Origin: Dyadobacter fermentans DSM 18053
GTDB taxonomy: Bacteria; Bacteroidota; Bacteroidia; Cytophagales; Spirosomataceae
Reading direction: 5' to 3'
DNA length: 64,000 nt
Assembly: GCF_000023125.1 (NCBI RefSeq)
Contig: NC_013037.1
Coordinates: forward strand, 4,255,501 to 4,319,500
The translations under genes were made by a program, and so were the position numbers. The notes beneath the pieces were generated by a model that had not been told where the DNA came from, did no database searches, and worked only from the letters and a program-made list of their open reading frames with translations. Positions 50,605 through 59,777 of the stretch are shown piece after piece (the stretch's first letter is position 1; each line of letters starts with the position of its first letter).

Positions 50605-53010
50605 ATGAATCGTTCCATTCGTAAAGTAGCTGTTCTTGGTTCAGGCATTATGGGCTCGCGCATTGCGTGCCATTTTGCCAATATAGGCGTGGAAGTGCTC
50701 TTGCTGGACATTGTGCCGAAAGACCTCACCGACGCCGAAAAAGCAAAAGGCATCACCGCCGATCACACCGCGTTCCGCAACCGGATCGTGAACGAATCGT
50801 TCCAGGCGACGCTCAAAGCCACACCGGCCTCGCTGTACAGCCCGGCATTCGCCTCGCGGATCAAGCTCGGCAACTTCGACGATAATCTGGCCGACATCAA
50901 AAACTACGACTGGGTGATTGAGGTGGTGGTGGAAAGGCTGGATATCAAGAGAAGCCTTTACGAAAAAGTGGACGCGCTCCGCAAGCCGGGCACGCTCGTT
51001 ACCTCCAATACTTCGGGCATTCCGATCCATTTAATGGCCGAGGGCCGGAGCGAAGATTTCCGCAAAAACTTCGCTGGAACGCACTTTTTTAACCCTCCGC
51101 GCTACCTGCGCCTGCTCGAAATCATCCCCACCGCGGACACCGACCAGAGTGTGGTCGATTTCCTGATGCATTACGGCGAGCTGTTTTTAGGCAAAACCAC
51201 CGTGCTCTGCAAGGATACGCCGGGCTTTATTGCTAACAGATTAGGCATTTACGCATTGATCCAAACCATCCGCGTGGCCGAAGAAATGGGCCTCAGCGTG
51301 GATGAAGTGGATAAATTGACCGGCCCGGTTGCCGGGCGGCCGAAATCGGGCACTTACCGGCTTTCGGATGTGGTAGGACTTGACACGACCGTGCATGTGG
51401 CGAACAATTTGTACGCTTCCGGCGAGGGCAAGGATGAATCGCGGGATGCATTTGTGCTGCCGGAGATCATGCAAAAGCTGTTTGACAACAAATGGCTGGG
51501 AGATAAAACGGGTCAGGGTTTTTACAAAAAAATTAAGGACGAAAAAGGCAAGTCGGTGATCCTGGCGCTGGATTTCAAGACTTTGGAATACGTGCCGTCG
51601 GGCAAAGTAAAGTTTGAAACGCTGGAAGGCACGAAGAACATCAGCGACGTGCAGAAACGCTTTGCCGCATTGGTGGCGGGCAAGGACAAGGCCGGCGATT
51701 TTTACCGAAAGACATTCGCCGACATTTTCAAATACGCTACATTCCGCATTCCGGAGATATCAGACGAGATTTTCCGCATCGATCAGGCCATTACCGCGGG
51801 CTTCGGCTGGCAATACGGCTTATTCGAGACCTGGGACGCCATTGGCTTGAAAGACATGCTGAAGATCATGGAATCGCTCGACCTGAAACCTGCTCAATGG
51901 GTTTACGAAATGCTTTCGGCAGGCCATGAGTCATTTTATAAAGTGGAGAATGGGAAGCGGTTGTATTATGACATTCCTTCCAAATCCTACAAGCGCATCC
52001 CGGGCCAGGACAGCTTCATTTTGCTGAGCAACCTTTCCAATAACATTGTATGGAAAAACGCCGGCGCGAACGTCTACGACATCGGCGACGGCATCCTGAA
52101 CCTCGAATTCAAATCTAAAATGAATACGATGGGCGCGGAGGTGATCGAGGGTATTCAGAAAAGCATTAGTCTGGCGGAGAAGGATTTCCGCGGGCTGGTG
52201 ATCGGCAATGAGGCGGTGGAAGCATTTTCGGCCGGAGCGAACCTCGCAATGCTGTTTATGTATGCCGTGGAGCAGGAGTTTGATGAGATTAACCTGGTCA
52301 TTTCACAGTTCCAGCAAACGATGATGCGGGCGCGGTACTCATCGGTGCCGGTGGTGGTGGCGCCTCACACGCTTGCGCTCGGGGGCGGCTGCGAGCTTAC
52401 CCTGCATGCGGATAAGGTGGTGGCGCACGCGGAAACCTACATCGGGCTGGTCGAATTTGGCGTGGGGCTGATTCCCGCCGGCGGCGGTACCAAGGAAATG
52501 GCGCTGCGTTGCTCGGATATGTACCAGGCCGGCGATCCCGAGCTGAACATCCTGCAAAATGCGTTTATGAACATCGCGCAGGCGAAAGTGTCCACATCGG
52601 CGCACGAGGCGAAGGCGATGAATTATTTGCAGGACAAAGACCAGATCGTGCTCAACCGCTCACGGCTCATCGCCGAAGCCAAGCAGGCAGCGATCGACCT
52701 TGCGGAAAATGGCTACACGCAGCCCAAGCCGCGTTTCGAGATTAAAGTACAAGGCAAAACCGGCATTGCATTGTTCCTCGCGGGCATTACCCAAATGCGC
52801 CTCGCGAACTACATCAGCGATCACGATGCTAAGATTGCCGGCAAACTCGCTTATGTGATCAACGGCGGCGATCTGAGTTACCCGCAGCTGGTTTCGGAAC
52901 AATACCTGATCGACCTCGAACGCGAAGCATTCCTTTCGCTTTGCGGTGAGAAAAAGACGCTGGAACGAATGCAGGGACTGCTAAATGGCGGCAAACCGCC
53001 GAGAAACTGA
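50605..53010 (+). CDS. fadB: Bifunctional 3-hydroxyacyl-CoA dehydrogenase / enoyl-CoA hydratase
   Basis: The 801-residue protein has the NAD-binding dehydrogenase domain first (VAVLGSGIMGSRIACHF, 'GTHFFNPPRYLRLLEIIP', 'CKDTPGFIANRLG') and 3-hydroxyacyl-CoA C-terminal domains in the middle. The crotonase (hydratase) domain is at the end ('SAGANLAMLF', 'LALGGGCELTLHADKVVA', 'IGLVEFGVGLIPAGGGTKEM'). This is the reverse of the E. coli FadB order. It performs two steps of beta-oxidation. A thiolase (fadA) or acyl-CoA dehydrogenase gene does not follow; the next gene is an Rrf2 regulator. Confidence 0.93.
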   Translation: MNRSIRKVAVLGSGIMGSRIACHFANIGVEVLLLDIVPKDLTDAEKAKGITADHTAFRNRIVNESFQATLKATPASLYSPAFASRIKLGNFDDNLADIKNYDWVIEVVVERLDIKRSLYEKVDALRKPGTLVTSNTSGIPIHLMAEGRSEDFRKNFAGTHFFNPPRYLRLLEIIPTADTDQSVVDFLMHYGELFLGKTTVLCKDTPGFIANRLGIYALIQTIRVAEEMGLSVDEVDKLTGPVAGRPKSGTYRLSDVVGLDTTVHVANNLYASGEGKDESRDAFVLPEIMQKLFDNKWLGDKTGQGFYKKIKDEKGKSVILALDFKTLEYVPSGKVKFETLEGTKNISDVQKRFAALVAGKDKAGDFYRKTFADIFKYATFRIPEISDEIFRIDQAITAGFGWQYGLFETWDAIGLKDMLKIMESLDLKPAQWVYEMLSAGHESFYKVENGKRLYYDIPSKSYKRIPGQDSFILLSNLSNNIVWKNAGANVYDIGDGILNLEFKSKMNTMGAEVIEGIQKSISLAEKDFRGLVIGNEAVEAFSAGANLAMLFMYAVEQEFDEINLVISQFQQTMMRARYSSVPVVVAPHTLALGGGCELTLHADKVVAHAETYIGLVEFGVGLIPAGGGTKEMALRCSDMYQAGDPELNILQNAFMNIAQAKVSTSAHEAKAMNYLQDKDQIVLNRSRLIAEAKQAAIDLAENGYTQPKPRFEIKVQGKTGIALFLAGITQMRLANYISDHDAKIAGKLAYVINGGDLSYPQLVSEQYLIDLEREAFLSLCGEKKTLERMQGLLNGGKPPRN

Positions 53011-53063
53011 TATGGGAATTATTGTTTCACCAAATTATGTTTCATATTTACGCTTGCTGACCC

Positions 53064-53077
53064 CAAATGTACATTTG
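53064..53077. promoter_or_regulatory. Perfect palindrome overlapping the Rrf2 gene promoter
   Basis: CAAATGTACATTTG is a perfect 14-bp palindrome. Its right half contains TACATTTG (53070-53077), a match to the -7 element, placed only seven bases before the ATG at 53085, so the mRNA may be leaderless or nearly so. A dimer bound here would block the promoter, which suggests autoregulation by Rrf2. Confidence 0.5.
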
Positions 53078-53084
53078 ATCAACA

Positions 53085-53528
53085 ATGATTTCTAAAAAAG
53101 CTAAATACGCGCTGAAAGCCCTCAAAGTGCTCGCGGAACAATACGGAAAAGGACCGGTATTAATCTCTTATATTGCTGAAAAAGAGAAGATTCCGAAAAA
53201 ATTCCTGGAAGCGATCCTGCTCGATTTGCGCAATAACGGCGTGCTGCAAAGTCAGAAAGGCAAAGGCGGCGGCTATCTGTTGCGCGTGCCCCCGGGCGAG
53301 GTCAATTTCTCGAAAGTGCTGCGGATCATCGACGGCCCCATTGCGCCGGCATTGTGCGTTTCGATGTTTTTCTACGGTAAATGCGATGATTGTAAGGATG
53401 AAGAAACTTGCAGCCTTCGCACCGTGCTCGAAAGATGGCGGGATGCCAACCTTGCGGTACTCGATAAAACCACGCTGAGTGACCTGTTGCAGGCCGAAAA
53501 CGCCGCGTCGACAGACATTCTATCGTAA
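53085..53528 (+). CDS. Rrf2-family transcriptional regulator
   Basis: The 147-residue protein has the Rrf2 start MISKKAKYALKALKVLAEQY, the winged helix (ISYIAEKEKIPKKFLEAILLDLRNNG, then SQKGKGGGYLLRVPP), and four cysteines in its second half (C in ALCVSMFFYGKCDDCKD...C). Three or more clustered cysteines are typical of Rrf2 proteins that bind an Fe-S cluster (IscR, NsrR type), so it may sense iron, oxygen or nitric oxide. It ends tail to tail with the GT-C gene, seven bases apart. Confidence 0.9.
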   Translation: MISKKAKYALKALKVLAEQYGKGPVLISYIAEKEKIPKKFLEAILLDLRNNGVLQSQKGKGGGYLLRVPPGEVNFSKVLRIIDGPIAPALCVSMFFYGKCDDCKDEETCSLRTVLERWRDANLAVLDKTTLSDLLQAENAASTDILS

Positions 53529-53535
53529 ACGACGC

Positions 53536-55155
53536 CTATGGCTGCCGGCTGCGCCGGCCGTTGCGGACGTAAAGCCGCACATCGTCGTACTCGCCTGCCA
53601 AAGTATAATTTTGACGGATATATTGATGCAACTCAGGGTAGCTTTCGATGCCCTGAGTTTTTTTGTCCTGCACCCACAGGCTGTTCTTGCCCACGGCATC
53701 CAGAACGAATGCGGGTTGCGTCCGCGCGAGGTCCGACATATAGCGCTTACGGTAGGTTTCGCGCATCGGATGTTCGAAAATGGAGCGTTCGGAATGGTTT
53801 TCGGCAGTGGCTTCGGCGAGCTGCGCTTCTACATAATAGCTGCAATTCCACCCCCAAACGGCCATGTAATCGCCATTTTTCTTCATTTTCAAAATTTCCG
53901 TCACCACGGGACTTTCACGCAGCTGGGTTTTTTCTACTGAATCGAATGCATTCAAACGGCGCTCTTTCACGAAATGCAGGGCATCGTAACCTCCAAACCA
54001 CAGCACCATCACCGCCGGGAACGCCAGCGACCAGCTCTCGACCGCCGAAACGCCGTATGCGGCCAGCAATGTCCACGGAATGATGCAGAAATTGAGATAA
54101 TGGATAAAATCATTGCCCGACTTCGTAACCGCGTAAATGCTGGCAAGCACCAGGAAAAGGATGGTGAACGGCACATAAAAATCCATTTTCCCTGGCACAT
54201 ACAGGCGCACAATGCGCACGAGCCCGATCGCCATCGGAACAAGCAATGCGAGGCTGAAAATCTGGAAATCGGTGGAGAGCGACACGATTTTGTAGAACTG
54301 CGACGGAATGTCGGCAAATGTGGCGCCGCCGGCGTAAATCGCGTTGCCGAGGATGTAAAAGTTGATCAGATCGTCGAAAACACCGAATATGAGCGTGAAT
54401 GCGAGGAAAAACAGGGGAACGGTGAGTCCGCCGGCAATCAATGCAATGCCCGGTTTCAGTTCTTTTTCTTTTTGAAATCTTTGATATAAAACTGCAAATG
54501 CAGCCACTACCAGCATAATGGCGAGTGGCGTCGCCTGCAACTTACCGAATGGCACCGCACCGGCTGCCAAACCTAGCCCATAGAGGCCGGATATGGAAGG
54601 GGCGATTTTAGGATCGAGGCGCGAGAGCTGGTACACACACACCGCCAGCAGTAATACCGGCAGCTGCTCGCTCGAATAATGCACAAAATCAACCTCCTGC
54701 GTGAATGCGAGAAACAGCAGCGGGACAATTGAAATGCGCCGGGCCACCGTAGCTCCAAACCAGTTTTTGAGCGCAGAAAACAGCAATAACCAAGCTCCGG
54801 CAACGCAAAGCAGGCCCATAAACCGGCCCGAGCTGTAATGGATTTGGAAACCTAAAAGCCTGGGGAGAACGAGCAGGTAATTATCCAGCGGACCGATGGT
54901 GGTACCATCCACCGAACGCCAGTAAACCGGGTCCTGAAAAAGGGTGATGGCATGGCTGGCCATCTGGCTTTCGTCCACATTGAGCTCGCGGTTGAACACG
55001 ATCACCGGCAAACGCATGAAAACGAGCAGGATAATGCCCGCAGACAGGTAGATCTTCGGCTTAATGGAGCTGTTTTGCGAAGCGTAAACGACAAATCCTG
55101 CCAGTACATAGCCGATAAACCAGTATACAGTAGGTGAATTGTCGAAACTCAACAT
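53536..55155 (-). CDS. GT-C-fold (family 39-like) membrane glycosyltransferase
   Basis: The 539-residue protein has about ten transmembrane helices in the first ~400 residues and a soluble tail. Early in the first extracytoplasmic loop it has NVDESQMASHAITLFQDP, which resembles the DE motif of polyprenyl-phosphate-sugar dependent GT-C transferases (PMT/ArnT type). A lipid-linked sugar would be its donor; the acceptor is unknown. It starts four bases after the GT2 gene, so the two are probably coupled. Confidence 0.75.
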   Translation of the reverse strand: MLSFDNSPTVYWFIGYVLAGFVVYASQNSSIKPKIYLSAGIILLVFMRLPVIVFNRELNVDESQMASHAITLFQDPVYWRSVDGTTIGPLDNYLLVLPRLLGFQIHYSSGRFMGLLCVAGAWLLLFSALKNWFGATVARRISIVPLLFLAFTQEVDFVHYSSEQLPVLLLAVCVYQLSRLDPKIAPSISGLYGLGLAAGAVPFGKLQATPLAIMLVVAAFAVLYQRFQKEKELKPGIALIAGGLTVPLFFLAFTLIFGVFDDLINFYILGNAIYAGGATFADIPSQFYKIVSLSTDFQIFSLALLVPMAIGLVRIVRLYVPGKMDFYVPFTILFLVLASIYAVTKSGNDFIHYLNFCIIPWTLLAAYGVSAVESWSLAFPAVMVLWFGGYDALHFVKERRLNAFDSVEKTQLRESPVVTEILKMKKNGDYMAVWGWNCSYYVEAQLAEATAENHSERSIFEHPMRETYRKRYMSDLARTQPAFVLDAVGKNSLWVQDKKTQGIESYPELHQYIRQNYTLAGEYDDVRLYVRNGRRSRQP

Positions 55156-55159
55156 ACGA

Positions 55160-56107
55160 TTAGCTAAAAGACTCTACTTTCTCGACGAAATCGCGGTAAT
55201 GTACTGCGGGGATGAAATGCTGCTGGGAACGGTATTGAAGCACCATAAACACAAGAAACAGCGAAATCAGGAAGGATTGCAGCATGAGGATCATGAGCGT
55301 GCTTCCGAGCGTCGATGCCCAGCCCGGTGTTGCATTGCCGATCAGTTTCAGGAAAAGAATGAAGAAAATGAATGCAATGGCAATGCCCGACATGAACATC
55401 GAGAAGATCAGAATGCGTACCGCCGTGGTATCCACCATGACCGAAATGGCGCTTAAACCGTGCAATACGAGCGAAACGAAGTTCATTTTGCTCTCGCCGG
55501 CCAATCTCCTGGCACGGTTGGTAAGCACCGAATCGTACGGGATGCGGGATTTGATGATGCCGCCGGGATAGTTATTCCAGATTTCCGAAACGCGCACCAG
55601 GTTTTGCAACCGGCTCTGCGGCACGAGGCTGAAATTCCCGAATGTGATCACCTTGCCGGTCAGCAGTTTGAACACATATTTATAAATCACATAAAAAGAG
55701 CGGAAAAGCAAGCCCTCGGTACGCTTGTTGCGCTCCGCGAAAATGATCTTGCCTGGCTCTAAAACGGACTTTTCGACGAGTTTGTTGATATCGCCGGGCG
55801 CGTCTTCGCCGTCGGCGTCCATCACGATCACCTTGTCGGCGGCCAGGTGTTCGGCCACGTAGGACAGGCCGATGGCGATGGCTTTCTGATGGCCGAGGTT
55901 ACGATACAGCCGCAGCAATTTGATCTCTTTCCCACCGAAAACGGCGAATGGCTGGCTTCTTGCCCTTGAAGAGCAATCATCCACAATGAGCAGCGTCGTG
56001 TTTTGAAGGATTGGAGTATTTAAATCCGCATTAATCTTTTGAATCAGCAGATTCAGCGCCTCCCAGTCATTGAATTGGGGTATAATAATGACGTAATTTT
56101 CTGGCAT
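55160..56107 (-). CDS. Glycosyltransferase family 2 with C-terminal membrane helices
   Basis: The 315-residue protein has a GT-A domain (YVIIIPQFNDWEALNLLIQK, 'LLIVDDCSS', DADGEDAPGD as DxD) followed by two hydrophobic segments in the last ~100 residues. This is the layout of DPM1/GtrB-type enzymes that make polyprenyl-phosphate sugars at the cytoplasmic face. Together with the neighbouring GT-C gene it could form a donor-making and donor-using pair. It lies 54 bases after the epimerase gene. Confidence 0.88.
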   Translation of the reverse strand: MPENYVIIIPQFNDWEALNLLIQKINADLNTPILQNTTLLIVDDCSSRARSQPFAVFGGKEIKLLRLYRNLGHQKAIAIGLSYVAEHLAADKVIVMDADGEDAPGDINKLVEKSVLEPGKIIFAERNKRTEGLLFRSFYVIYKYVFKLLTGKVITFGNFSLVPQSRLQNLVRVSEIWNNYPGGIIKSRIPYDSVLTNRARRLAGESKMNFVSLVLHGLSAISVMVDTTAVRILIFSMFMSGIAIAFIFFILFLKLIGNATPGWASTLGSTLMILMLQSFLISLFLVFMVLQYRSQQHFIPAVHYRDFVEKVESFS

Positions 56108-56161
56108 GGGAGAGAGTTACGAAGCCTCCGGAAGGCTATTCCGAAGGCTCTGAGTGTGATT

Positions 56162-57238
56162 TTAAACCGTTTTTACACCTAGTCGGGAAGCGATTCCGTC
56201 GTGGATCTGCGTGAGCGTTTCCGTGAGGCCGTACTCCCAGTTCCAGTCCGGGTAATGCGACTTGAATTTAGAAAGGTCGCTTACGTACCAGATGTGGTCG
56301 CCGATGCGGTTGGTTTCCGAGTATGAGTAAGAAAGTTTGTTTCCTGTGATCTGCTCGCACAATGCGATCGCTTCGAGCATCGAGCAGTTGGCAAAACGGC
56401 CGCCGCCGGCGTTGTAAACTTCGCCCGGACGGGGATTTTGGTAATAATGCCAGAACATGTTCACCAGGTCGTGGCTGTGGATATTATCGCGGACCTGCTT
56501 GCCCTTGTAACCGAAAATCGTGTAGTGCGTTCCGGTAATGGCACATTTCATGAGGTAAGCCAGGAAGCCGTGGAGCTGCGCGCCGGAGTGGTTCGGGCCT
56601 GTGAGGCATCCTCCGCGGAAAACAGCCGTTTTCATACCGAAATAGCGGCCGTATTCCTGCACCATAATGTCGGCAGCGACTTTGGAAGCGCCGAAAATCG
56701 AGTGTTTCGTATGGTCGATGCTGTGGTTTTCGTCGATACCGTTTTCGAAGTAAGCATGGCTTTCGTCGATTTCCCAGCGGGTTTCGAGCTCTACCAATGG
56801 CAGGTAGTTGGGATTGTCGCCGTAAACCTTGTTGGTAGAAGTGAAGATAAAAACGGCCTCGGGAGCGTGCAGGCGGGTCATTTCGAGCATATTCAATGTC
56901 CCTACCGCATTCACACCGAAATCGGTGAACGGTTCACGGGCTGCCCAGTCGTGGCTTGGCTGCGCTGCTGCGTGCACGATCATCTTAATGTCTGTGCCGT
57001 ACTCTTTGAAAATCGGTTCGAGCTGGCTAACCTCGCGGATATCGGCCGAATAGTGTTTGTAGTTGCCGAATGCCTCTTCGATGCGGTTGCGGTTCCATTC
57101 GGTATTTCCGTCGGCCCCGAAGAAGTATTGACGAAGGTTGTTATCGACTCCGATGACCAGATCAAACTTATCAGCCAAAAAAGCAACCGATTCACTTCCA
57201 ATGAGTCCGGCCGAGCCGGTGACCAAAGCTATGTTCAT
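56162..57238 (-). CDS. NAD-dependent epimerase/dehydratase, CDP-paratose 2-epimerase-like, with Phe in place of the catalytic Tyr
   Basis: The 358-residue extended SDR protein has the Rossmann motif [11 protein letters not shown] and [10 protein letters not shown], typical of the CDP-paratose/tyvelose 2-epimerase group. The usual YxxxK catalytic pair reads F182-GAS-K186 ([11 protein letters not shown]), so the tyrosine is replaced. Related sequences with the same change may exist as a subfamily. It is first of the three glycan genes and likely supplies or modifies the sugar nucleotide. The actual product is unknown. Confidence 0.85.
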   Translation of the reverse strand: MNIALVTGSAGLIGSESVAFLADKFDLVIGVDNNLRQYFFGADGNTEWNRNRIEEAFGNYKHYSADIREVSQLEPIFKEYGTDIKMIVHAAAQPSHDWAAREPFTDFGVNAVGTLNMLEMTRLHAPEAVFIFTSTNKVYGDNPNYLPLVELETRWEIDESHAYFENGIDENHSIDHTKHSIFGASKVAADIMVQEYGRYFGMKTAVFRGGCLTGPNHSGAQLHGFLAYLMKCAITGTHYTIFGYKGKQVRDNIHSHDLVNMFWHYYQNPRPGEVYNAGGGRFANCSMLEAIALCEQITGNKLSYSYSETNRIGDHIWYVSDLSKFKSHYPDWNWEYGLTETLTQIHDGIASRLGVKTV

Positions 57239-57425
57239 GTTTTGAATACTTTTTAATCGCTTATATCTTTCTAAAATTTCGGCTTCGCCTTGCCTCGAAT
57301 ACGTAAAGTAAATTAAAAATGTTCAATCGACCCAACATCGCTTAGGCAACGGGCATAATCCAGAAGGATAATACGCGGGATGTGATCTTAAAATTGTTCA
57401 ATATTCGAAAAAACAGCGCAAAAAA

Positions 57426-57454
57426 AAGATATCCCCATTTGGTGAGGATATCTT
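57426..57454 (-). terminator. Terminator of the small lipoprotein gene
   Basis: AAGATATCC (57426-57434) pairs with GGATATCTT (57446-57454), and eight T follow on the minus strand. The rest of the 240-base spacer (57239-57478) holds nothing else recognised. Confidence 0.8.
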
Positions 57455-57478
57455 CTATATTTTCTCAAAGAACAGTCG

Positions 57479-57733
57479 CTATTCTTTTACCAGCGAGCTA
57501 GGAATTTTACCACCGTACAACTTCGCACGAATGTCGTTTACGCGGGCGTCAAGCTCAGGCTTTGCATCGTACTTGAACGACATCTGACGCGGCAGGGAAT
57601 CAGGGCTTACGCCATAAACCCACTCATTACCCACGTTCAGGTCTTTCTGCTCCTTCTGGTTATACTTTTGGTATTCGCAAGACGAAAGCAGCACCACACA
57701 CGCAACAAAAGCAACTATTTTATTGAATTTCAT
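57479..57733 (-). CDS. Small lipoprotein of unknown function
   Basis: The 84-residue protein has a lipoprotein signal (MKFNKIVAFVACVVLLSSC, lipobox LSSC) and a short hydrophilic mature part. No known domain was recognised. A single gene with a clear terminator and a candidate TATTTTTG box at 57761-57768 upstream. It lies downstream of the M3 peptidase gene in the same direction, 77 bases away. Confidence 0.75.
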   Translation of the reverse strand: MKFNKIVAFVACVVLLSSCEYQKYNQKEQKDLNVGNEWVYGVSPDSLPRQMSFKYDAKPELDARVNDIRAKLYGGKIPSSLVKE

Positions 57734-57810
57734 TTCTTTGATCGTTCATAGTATTGTGCGCAAAAATAACCGCCAATTTCATAACCACCAAATTGCGGGC
57801 GATTGAAATA

Positions 57811-59544
57811 CTATTTTTTTAATTCCGCCAATTCATCGCGTACAAACTGCATCAGTTCAGCGATATGGCGCTCCGAGAAATCGAACGGAATGTTAGCCGC
57901 CTGGTAAATTTCACCGATCGTAGCCGTGTAGCCAAGCTTCAATGCATCCAAGTAACCCTTCAAACCGGCCGCCGGATTCTCGCGGTAGTTTTTCCAAACG
58001 CCAATTGCCCCGAGCTGCGCAATGCCGTATTCGATGTAATAGAACGGCACTTCATAAATATGCAGCTGGCGCTGCCAGAGGTACTTTTTGAAGTTTTCCA
58101 AGGTCGACCAGTCCATGACCGAATCCGTGAATTCCTCATAAATGCGCACCCACGCATCAGTACGCTGTTCCGGCGTGTGCTGAGGGTTTTCGTACATCCA
58201 ATGCTGGAACTTGTCCACCGTCGCCACCCAAGGTAACGTCTCGATAATCGATTCCAGATGTGTGATTTTCGCGCGTTTGAGGTCTTCCTCGTTTGTAAAG
58301 AACTCGTCCCAGAAATCCATCGTGATCAGCTCCATCGACATCGAAGCCAGCTCGGCCACCTCCGAAGGCGTGTGTTTGAACGAATTCAATGCCAGGTCGC
58401 GCGTTACGAGCGAATGCACCGCATGGCCGCCTTCGTGCAGGAGCGTAACCATATCGCGCAGGTTAGACGTCGCATTCATGAAAATAAACGGCACGCCGAT
58501 TTCGTCGAGCGGGTAGTTATAACCGCCCGGCGCCTTGCCCTTCCGCGATTCGAGGTCGAGGTGCTTCATCGTTTTCATAATCCGCAGGCAGTCGCCCAGG
58601 AACGGGTCTAGGCGCGAGAATGCGCGGATCGTCTTGTCGAGCAGCTCCTCGCCGGTTTCGAACGGTTTCAATGGCGGCAAGCCTTTCGGATCCACTTTCG
58701 TGTCCCACGGGCGGAGTGCGTCCAGTTGCAATGCAGCCTTCCGTTCCGCAGCCATTTCATTCAAAATCGGCACGATTGACTTTTTCACAGAACCGTGGAA
58801 GTTGAAACAATCCTGCGGCGTGTAATCGAAGCGGCCCATGGCGGCGAACATGTAGTCGCGGTAGTTGCTGAAACCGGCATTGCGGCCCACGTTATCGCGC
58901 AGGCTCACCAGCTTGTTCAGCAGTTCATCCAGCTTCTCACGATCCTCGTAACGGCGTTCGGCAATGGCCCGCCATGCTTCCTCGCGCACATTCCGGTCGG
59001 TGGATTGCAGGCGGTCGGCTGCGCGCTGGAGCGTCATTTCCTCGCCATCGAGCGTGACGGTCATCGCGCCGGCGATGGCGCCGTATTTACGCTCTTCGGT
59101 CTGCATGTCGGTGATCAGCGGGATGTTTTCATCCCGGAAAATCTCGATTGCCTTCTTCATGCCACGCAATGTGATCGCAAAGCCAGGCTCCGTCAATTCA
59201 CTCAGATAAGGGTTATCCACCACTTTTTTATCGAGCGCATTGCCGTATTCGGCCAGTTTCGGCTGGATTTCGGTGATAAAGAACTGCAATGCATTGATCA
59301 GGCCGGTGTTGGCCGTATCGCAGGTCTGGCGGATGTAGCGCCATGCGAAGTTCTCGGAAAGGTAGGATTCGATCTCGCTGCGGTCCGAGAACCACTGTTT
59401 CAGGTCTTCGGGCGAATTGATCTCCCTGTTTTTCAAATTTTCGAAGAAAGGCTGCACATCTTCCCATTTCTTCAAATCAAATTCTTCCCCAATAAAAGGC
59501 CGTTTCGCCCGGGTTGGTATATGAAGTGTTTCCTGATTGGACAT
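57811..59544 (-). CDS. pepF: M3 family oligoendopeptidase
   Basis: The 577-residue metallopeptidase has the zinc motif HEGGH at residues 370-374 (LLHEGGHAVHSLV), a downstream glutamate region (ELASMSMELI) and the PepF/M3 architecture of mostly helices. No signal peptide is present, so it acts in the cytoplasm on short peptides. The length and the 'FIFMNATSNLRDMVTLL' context fit the PepF/M3B group. It lies 30 bases after the DUF433 gene. Confidence 0.93.
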   Translation of the reverse strand: MSNQETLHIPTRAKRPFIGEEFDLKKWEDVQPFFENLKNREINSPEDLKQWFSDRSEIESYLSENFAWRYIRQTCDTANTGLINALQFFITEIQPKLAEYGNALDKKVVDNPYLSELTEPGFAITLRGMKKAIEIFRDENIPLITDMQTEERKYGAIAGAMTVTLDGEEMTLQRAADRLQSTDRNVREEAWRAIAERRYEDREKLDELLNKLVSLRDNVGRNAGFSNYRDYMFAAMGRFDYTPQDCFNFHGSVKKSIVPILNEMAAERKAALQLDALRPWDTKVDPKGLPPLKPFETGEELLDKTIRAFSRLDPFLGDCLRIMKTMKHLDLESRKGKAPGGYNYPLDEIGVPFIFMNATSNLRDMVTLLHEGGHAVHSLVTRDLALNSFKHTPSEVAELASMSMELITMDFWDEFFTNEEDLKRAKITHLESIIETLPWVATVDKFQHWMYENPQHTPEQRTDAWVRIYEEFTDSVMDWSTLENFKKYLWQRQLHIYEVPFYYIEYGIAQLGAIGVWKNYRENPAAGLKGYLDALKLGYTATIGEIYQAANIPFDFSERHIAELMQFVRDELAELKK

Positions 59545-59574
59545 ATAAAAGGTACTTTGTTTATAAAATCGAAT

Positions 59575-59769
59575 CTATTTGTGTTTATCAATTATGCATA
59601 AAATACATTCACGACTTACACCCGGATACATTGCCATCAGATCTGATACCGTCGCGCCCTCTTTTAATTTACGCAGTATCTGTTCGACAGCTATCCTAGT
59701 CCCCTTAATCACGGGTTTGCCTAACATAACGCCTGGCTCCGAGCTAACAAAGTCATCATAGTGCGTCAT
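59575..59769 (-). CDS. DUF433 (VapB45-type antitoxin-like) protein without a partner
   Basis: The 64-residue protein is a DUF433 domain: GVMLGKPVIKGTRIAVEQIL followed by a helix-turn-helix-like region (LKEGATVSDLMAMYPGVSRE). DUF433 proteins are usually followed by a PIN-like toxin gene; here the next gene is pepF, so the toxin is absent. The TTG at 59775 also opens the frame; ATG at 59769 was chosen. It follows the symporter gene by only a few bases. Confidence 0.85.
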   Translation of the reverse strand: MTHYDDFVSSEPGVMLGKPVIKGTRIAVEQILRKLKEGATVSDLMAMYPGVSRECILCIIDKHK

Positions 59770-59777
59770 CTTCAATA

